NCBI RefSeq assembly: GCF_041435435.1
Contig: NZ_CP108494.1
Coordinates: 992,001-1,056,000 of the forward strand
From: Streptomyces sp. NBC_01241
GTDB lineage: Bacteria; Actinomycetota; Actinomycetes; Streptomycetales; Streptomycetaceae
Length of the DNA stretch: 64,000 nucleotides
Reading direction: 5' to 3'
This document shows, piece by piece, positions 61,765 to 64,000 of the stretch. Every line of letters begins with the position of its first letter. Within the stretch, counting starts at the first letter, position 1. The notes beneath the pieces are model-generated. The model was not told where the DNA came from and searched no databases. It saw nothing but the letters and a program-made list of their open reading frames with translations. Position numbers and translations under genes: made by a program.

Positions 61765-62358
61765 CTAGGACGGCGGCATGAGGACCTTGTCGACGAGGTA
61801 GACGGTGGCGTTGGCCGTCTTGATGTCCCCACAGACGATCTTCGCGGTGTCGTTGACCTTGAACGACGTGCCCGACCCGGTGGTCTTGAGCATCGAGCCC
61901 TCCCGCGTCTTGAAGCTGCCGTTGGGAAGCTCGCTGGGGGTGATGGTCTTGTCCACGACGTGGTAGGTCAGGACCTTCTTCAGCTGCGCCTTGTCCTTGA
62001 GCAGGCCGGCCAGCTTCATCTTGGAAATCTTGTCGAAGGCCGCGTTCGTGGGGGCGAAGAGGGTGACGTGCTTCGCGTCATTGAGCTTGGTGGTGAGTCC
62101 GGCGTCCTTCAACGCGAGTGCCAGCTTGGTCAGTTTCGGGTTGTTGGCCGCTGCGGTGGCCACGCGTTCCTTGGCCATGCCCTTGGCACTGCCCTTGCCC
62201 TCGTGCGGCAGCGAGGAACATCCCGGGCCGAACGGGCTCGGTGTGCTGGACGCCGTGTTGTCGGCGAACGCCTGCGGGGCGAACGCGCCGAGCGAGAGCG
62301 GGAAGGCCACCACAGCGGTGATCGCTGCGGCACTCGTACGGATGCGATGTGAACTCAT
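61765..62358 (-). CDS. Secreted fasciclin-domain protein
   Basis: 197 residues. The Sec signal peptide (AAAITAVVAFPLSLGAFAPQ, cut at AFA) is followed by one fasciclin (FAS1) domain with the H1 motif VTLFAPTNAAFDKI, the YH motif KVLTYHVVDKTI and the C-terminal NATVYLVDKVLMPP. It is related to mycobacterial MPT70/MPB83 and probably acts in adhesion at the cell surface. GGAAGAGG lies upstream of the ATG. Confidence 0.92.
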   Translation of the reverse strand: MSSHRIRTSAAAITAVVAFPLSLGAFAPQAFADNTASSTPSPFGPGCSSLPHEGKGSAKGMAKERVATAAANNPKLTKLALALKDAGLTTKLNDAKHVTLFAPTNAAFDKISKMKLAGLLKDKAQLKKVLTYHVVDKTITPSELPNGSFKTREGSMLKTTGSGTSFKVNDTAKIVCGDIKTANATVYLVDKVLMPPS

Positions 62359-62574
62359 GCGATTCCTCTTCCCTCTGGAAGGAGGTCCGTGAGGCGTCGA
62401 TGGCGACCCTCGCAGGACGAAGAGCGTGTCCGGCCGCCGGGGGCCTGTGCACCGCTCCGACATGCCTCATGGACCACTGGATCAAGCCTAGACATCACCT
62501 GGCGAAATGCGCACCCCGAGGGCATTTGGCTGGTTGCACCACTGGCCCACACCCGGTTTCTCGCCGGCCGTCCG

Positions 62575-63504
62575 CTACCCCTTGCTGGAGCCCAGGGTGA
62601 GGCCCGCGATGAAGTGGCGCTGGAGCAGCAGGAAGACCACGAGCGTCGGCAGCGCGACGATCACGGAGCCCGCTGCGAGCAGGTTGTAGTCCGTGAAGAA
62701 CTGCCCCCTGAGATTGTTCAGCGCCGAGGTGATGGGGAGCTTGTCGCCATCGGAGATGAAGACCAGTGCCCAGAGGAAGTCGTTGTACATCCAGGTGAAC
62801 TGGAGCGTGCCGAGTGCGGCCAGGGCGGGACGGCAGAGCGGCAGGGTGATCCGCCGGTACTGGGTCCAGACACCCGCGCCGTCGACGATGGCGGCCTCCA
62901 GGATCTCCTGCGGCAGGGTGCGCATGAAATTGGCCAGGACGAAGACGCAGAAACCGAGCTGGAAGCCGATCTGGACGACGATGACGGCCCAGTACGAGTC
63001 GAACATCGTCATCGAGTCGGACATCCAGTAGGGCAGCGGGATGCGGTTGAACACGACGTACAGGGGCGTGACGATCACCTGCTGCGGCAGCAGGTTCCCG
63101 GCGGTGAAGAGCATCAGCAGGACGAGCCCGCCACGCATCTTCAGCCGGGCCAGTGCGAAGGCCACGAACGAGGCGAGGAAGAGGGTGATGATCACCCCCG
63201 GGACGGCGATGATCATGGTGTTGACGAAGTACTTCGTCATGCCGGAATCGGAGAACGCCTGGCGGTAGTAGTCCAGGGAGAGGTGGCGCGGCAGCGAGAA
63301 GTAGCCGTGTGCGGAGGTCTCGTCGTACGGCCGCAGCGAGGCGTACACCGCGAGCAGCAGCGGGGCGAGGAAGGCGAGGGAGACCGCCATCAGGAAGGCG
63401 TGGACACCGATCCTGCCGGGGCGCACCCGGCGCCGGGCGGCCGGGGCCGGATGCGCCTGTGGCGCGGTGGGGCGGGCGGAGACGGGGGCGGCGTGGACGG
63501 TCAA
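62575..63504 (-). CDS. Carbohydrate ABC transporter permease (MalG-like)
   Basis: 309 residues, six helices. The EAA loop reads ILEAAIVDGAGVWTQYRRIT with the conserved EAAxxDGA, and YFVNTMIIAVPGVIITLFLA is the typical second helix. The C-terminus (HFIAGLTLGSSKG) matches the CUT1 sugar permeases. Start overlaps the preceding permease gene by four bases. Confidence 0.93.
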   Translation of the reverse strand: MTVHAAPVSARPTAPQAHPAPAARRRVRPGRIGVHAFLMAVSLAFLAPLLLAVYASLRPYDETSAHGYFSLPRHLSLDYYRQAFSDSGMTKYFVNTMIIAVPGVIITLFLASFVAFALARLKMRGGLVLLMLFTAGNLLPQQVIVTPLYVVFNRIPLPYWMSDSMTMFDSYWAVIVVQIGFQLGFCVFVLANFMRTLPQEILEAAIVDGAGVWTQYRRITLPLCRPALAALGTLQFTWMYNDFLWALVFISDGDKLPITSALNNLRGQFFTDYNLLAAGSVIVALPTLVVFLLLQRHFIAGLTLGSSKG

Positions 63505-64000
63505 CGGTTCTTCTCCCCTCGGAGCTCCTGGACGAGGTACGTCACGACGAATCCCAGGGAGACGGCCAGCAGGACGACGGCGATGGCGGAGCCGAAGCCG
63601 ATGCGGCTGGCCTCGCCGATGATGTTGTCGGTGACGAGCACCGAGAGCAGTTCGAGTCCGTTGCGGCCATGATTGACGGCGTACACGATGTCGAAGGCGC
63701 GCAGGGATTCGATGACGGTGATGACGCCGACGATGACGTTGACCGGCCGCAGCGTGGGGAAGACGATGCGGAAGAAGGTCTGCGCCTCGCCCGCCCCGTC
63801 GATCGCCGCGGCCTCCTTGAGCGAGGGGTCGACGGCCTTGAGCCCGGCGAGGTAGAGGATCATCACGTAGCCGGTGTGCCGCCAGGCCGCGGCCAGCAGG
63901 ACCATCCAGATGTTGAGGTCCGGATCACCGAGCCAGTCGGTCGGCGAACTCGTGTCCCCGATGACCGCGTTGAGGGCTCCCTGGTCGCGGGAGAAGATTA
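63501..64000 (-). CDS. Carbohydrate ABC transporter permease (MalF-like), 5' end outside window
   Basis: The frame is open to the window edge. The visible part has the EAA loop SLKEAAAIDGAGEAQTFFRI and helices WRHTGYVMILYLAGL and FGSAIAVVLLAVSLGFVVTY. It is the partner of the MalG-like permease and would be preceded by a sugar-binding protein gene beyond the window. The upstream residues GALNAVIGDTSSPTDWLGDP match the typical MalF periplasmic-loop region. Confidence 0.92.
   Translation of the reverse strand, partial: IFSRDQGALNAVIGDTSSPTDWLGDPDLNIWMVLLAAAWRHTGYVMILYLAGLKAVDPSLKEAAAIDGAGEAQTFFRIVFPTLRPVNVIVGVITVIESLRAFDIVYAVNHGRNGLELLSVLVTDNIIGEASRIGFGSAIAVVLLAVSLGFVVTYLVQELRGEKNR

Noticed and set aside
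61283..61768. A 161-codon open frame in the gap
   Set aside because: No ribosome binding site, odd composition and no family resemblance; better treated as non-coding.

Overview
This is a high-GC actinobacterial chromosome segment, almost certainly Streptomyces. Third codon positions are nearly all G or C, GTG and TTG starts are common, and genes are linked by ATGA overlaps. The gene families are typical of Streptomyces: a large secreted S8 protease, DUF6643, an Rv1733c-like membrane protein, a LuxR/TrmB-type regulator and an HATPase_c_2 protein. No rRNA, tRNA, CRISPR array or origin was seen. I ran no searches; product names come from motifs and family resemblance.

Layout. (1) 1-7600: the end of a SnoaL-like gene; a SUKH-type gene interrupted by an in-frame TGA; a three-gene molybdenum hydroxylase operon (large, FAD and 2Fe-2S subunits) followed by an FAD aromatic monooxygenase; an IS5-type transposase remnant. 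(2) 7607-12305: a secreted multidomain subtilase and a regulator. (3) 12580-17156: a catabolic cluster wrecked by mobile DNA. A truncated SDR and a truncated amidohydrolase are followed by a TnpB element, an intact IS630-type element nested in it, the last third of an acyl-CoA ligase, and an intact MaoC dehydratase. (4) 17567-31924: a catabolism and uptake island: YtcJ-type amidohydrolase, LacI repressor, five-gene peptide/opine-type ABC transporter, FAD-dependent (DAO-type) oxidase, TetR repressor, APC permease and amidase. Three copies of one 17-bp operator link the amidohydrolase, the oxidase and the TetR/permease promoter. (5) 31932-32690: fused pseudogene fragments (LysR and acyl-CoA dehydrogenase).

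(6) 32799-47484: genes of more conserved, core-like character: a beta-helix/AAA+ fusion, a membrane-embedded alpha/beta hydrolase, a DeoR regulator, two SRPBCC proteins, a cysteine desulfhydrase-like PLP enzyme, an HATPase protein and a MacB/FtsX-type exporter with a SHOCT protein. (7) 48002-49782: three genes in which a peptidase S74 chaperone domain is split across two polypeptides, followed by a 2OG-Fe(II) oxygenase. (8) 49810-64000: ROK repressor and MFS transporter, a deletion scar joining two half genes, a two-component system, TetR and a Ddn-like reductase with clear operators, a 7-bp tandem repeat, a geranylgeranyl reductase-family protein, an M20 dipeptidase, an MBL hydrolase, a TmrB/Nudix fusion, a fasciclin protein, and two sugar ABC permeases, the last running off the window.

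The strongest leads are the split S74 domain, the three-site TetR regulon, and the nested TnpB/IS630 structure with its large deletion.
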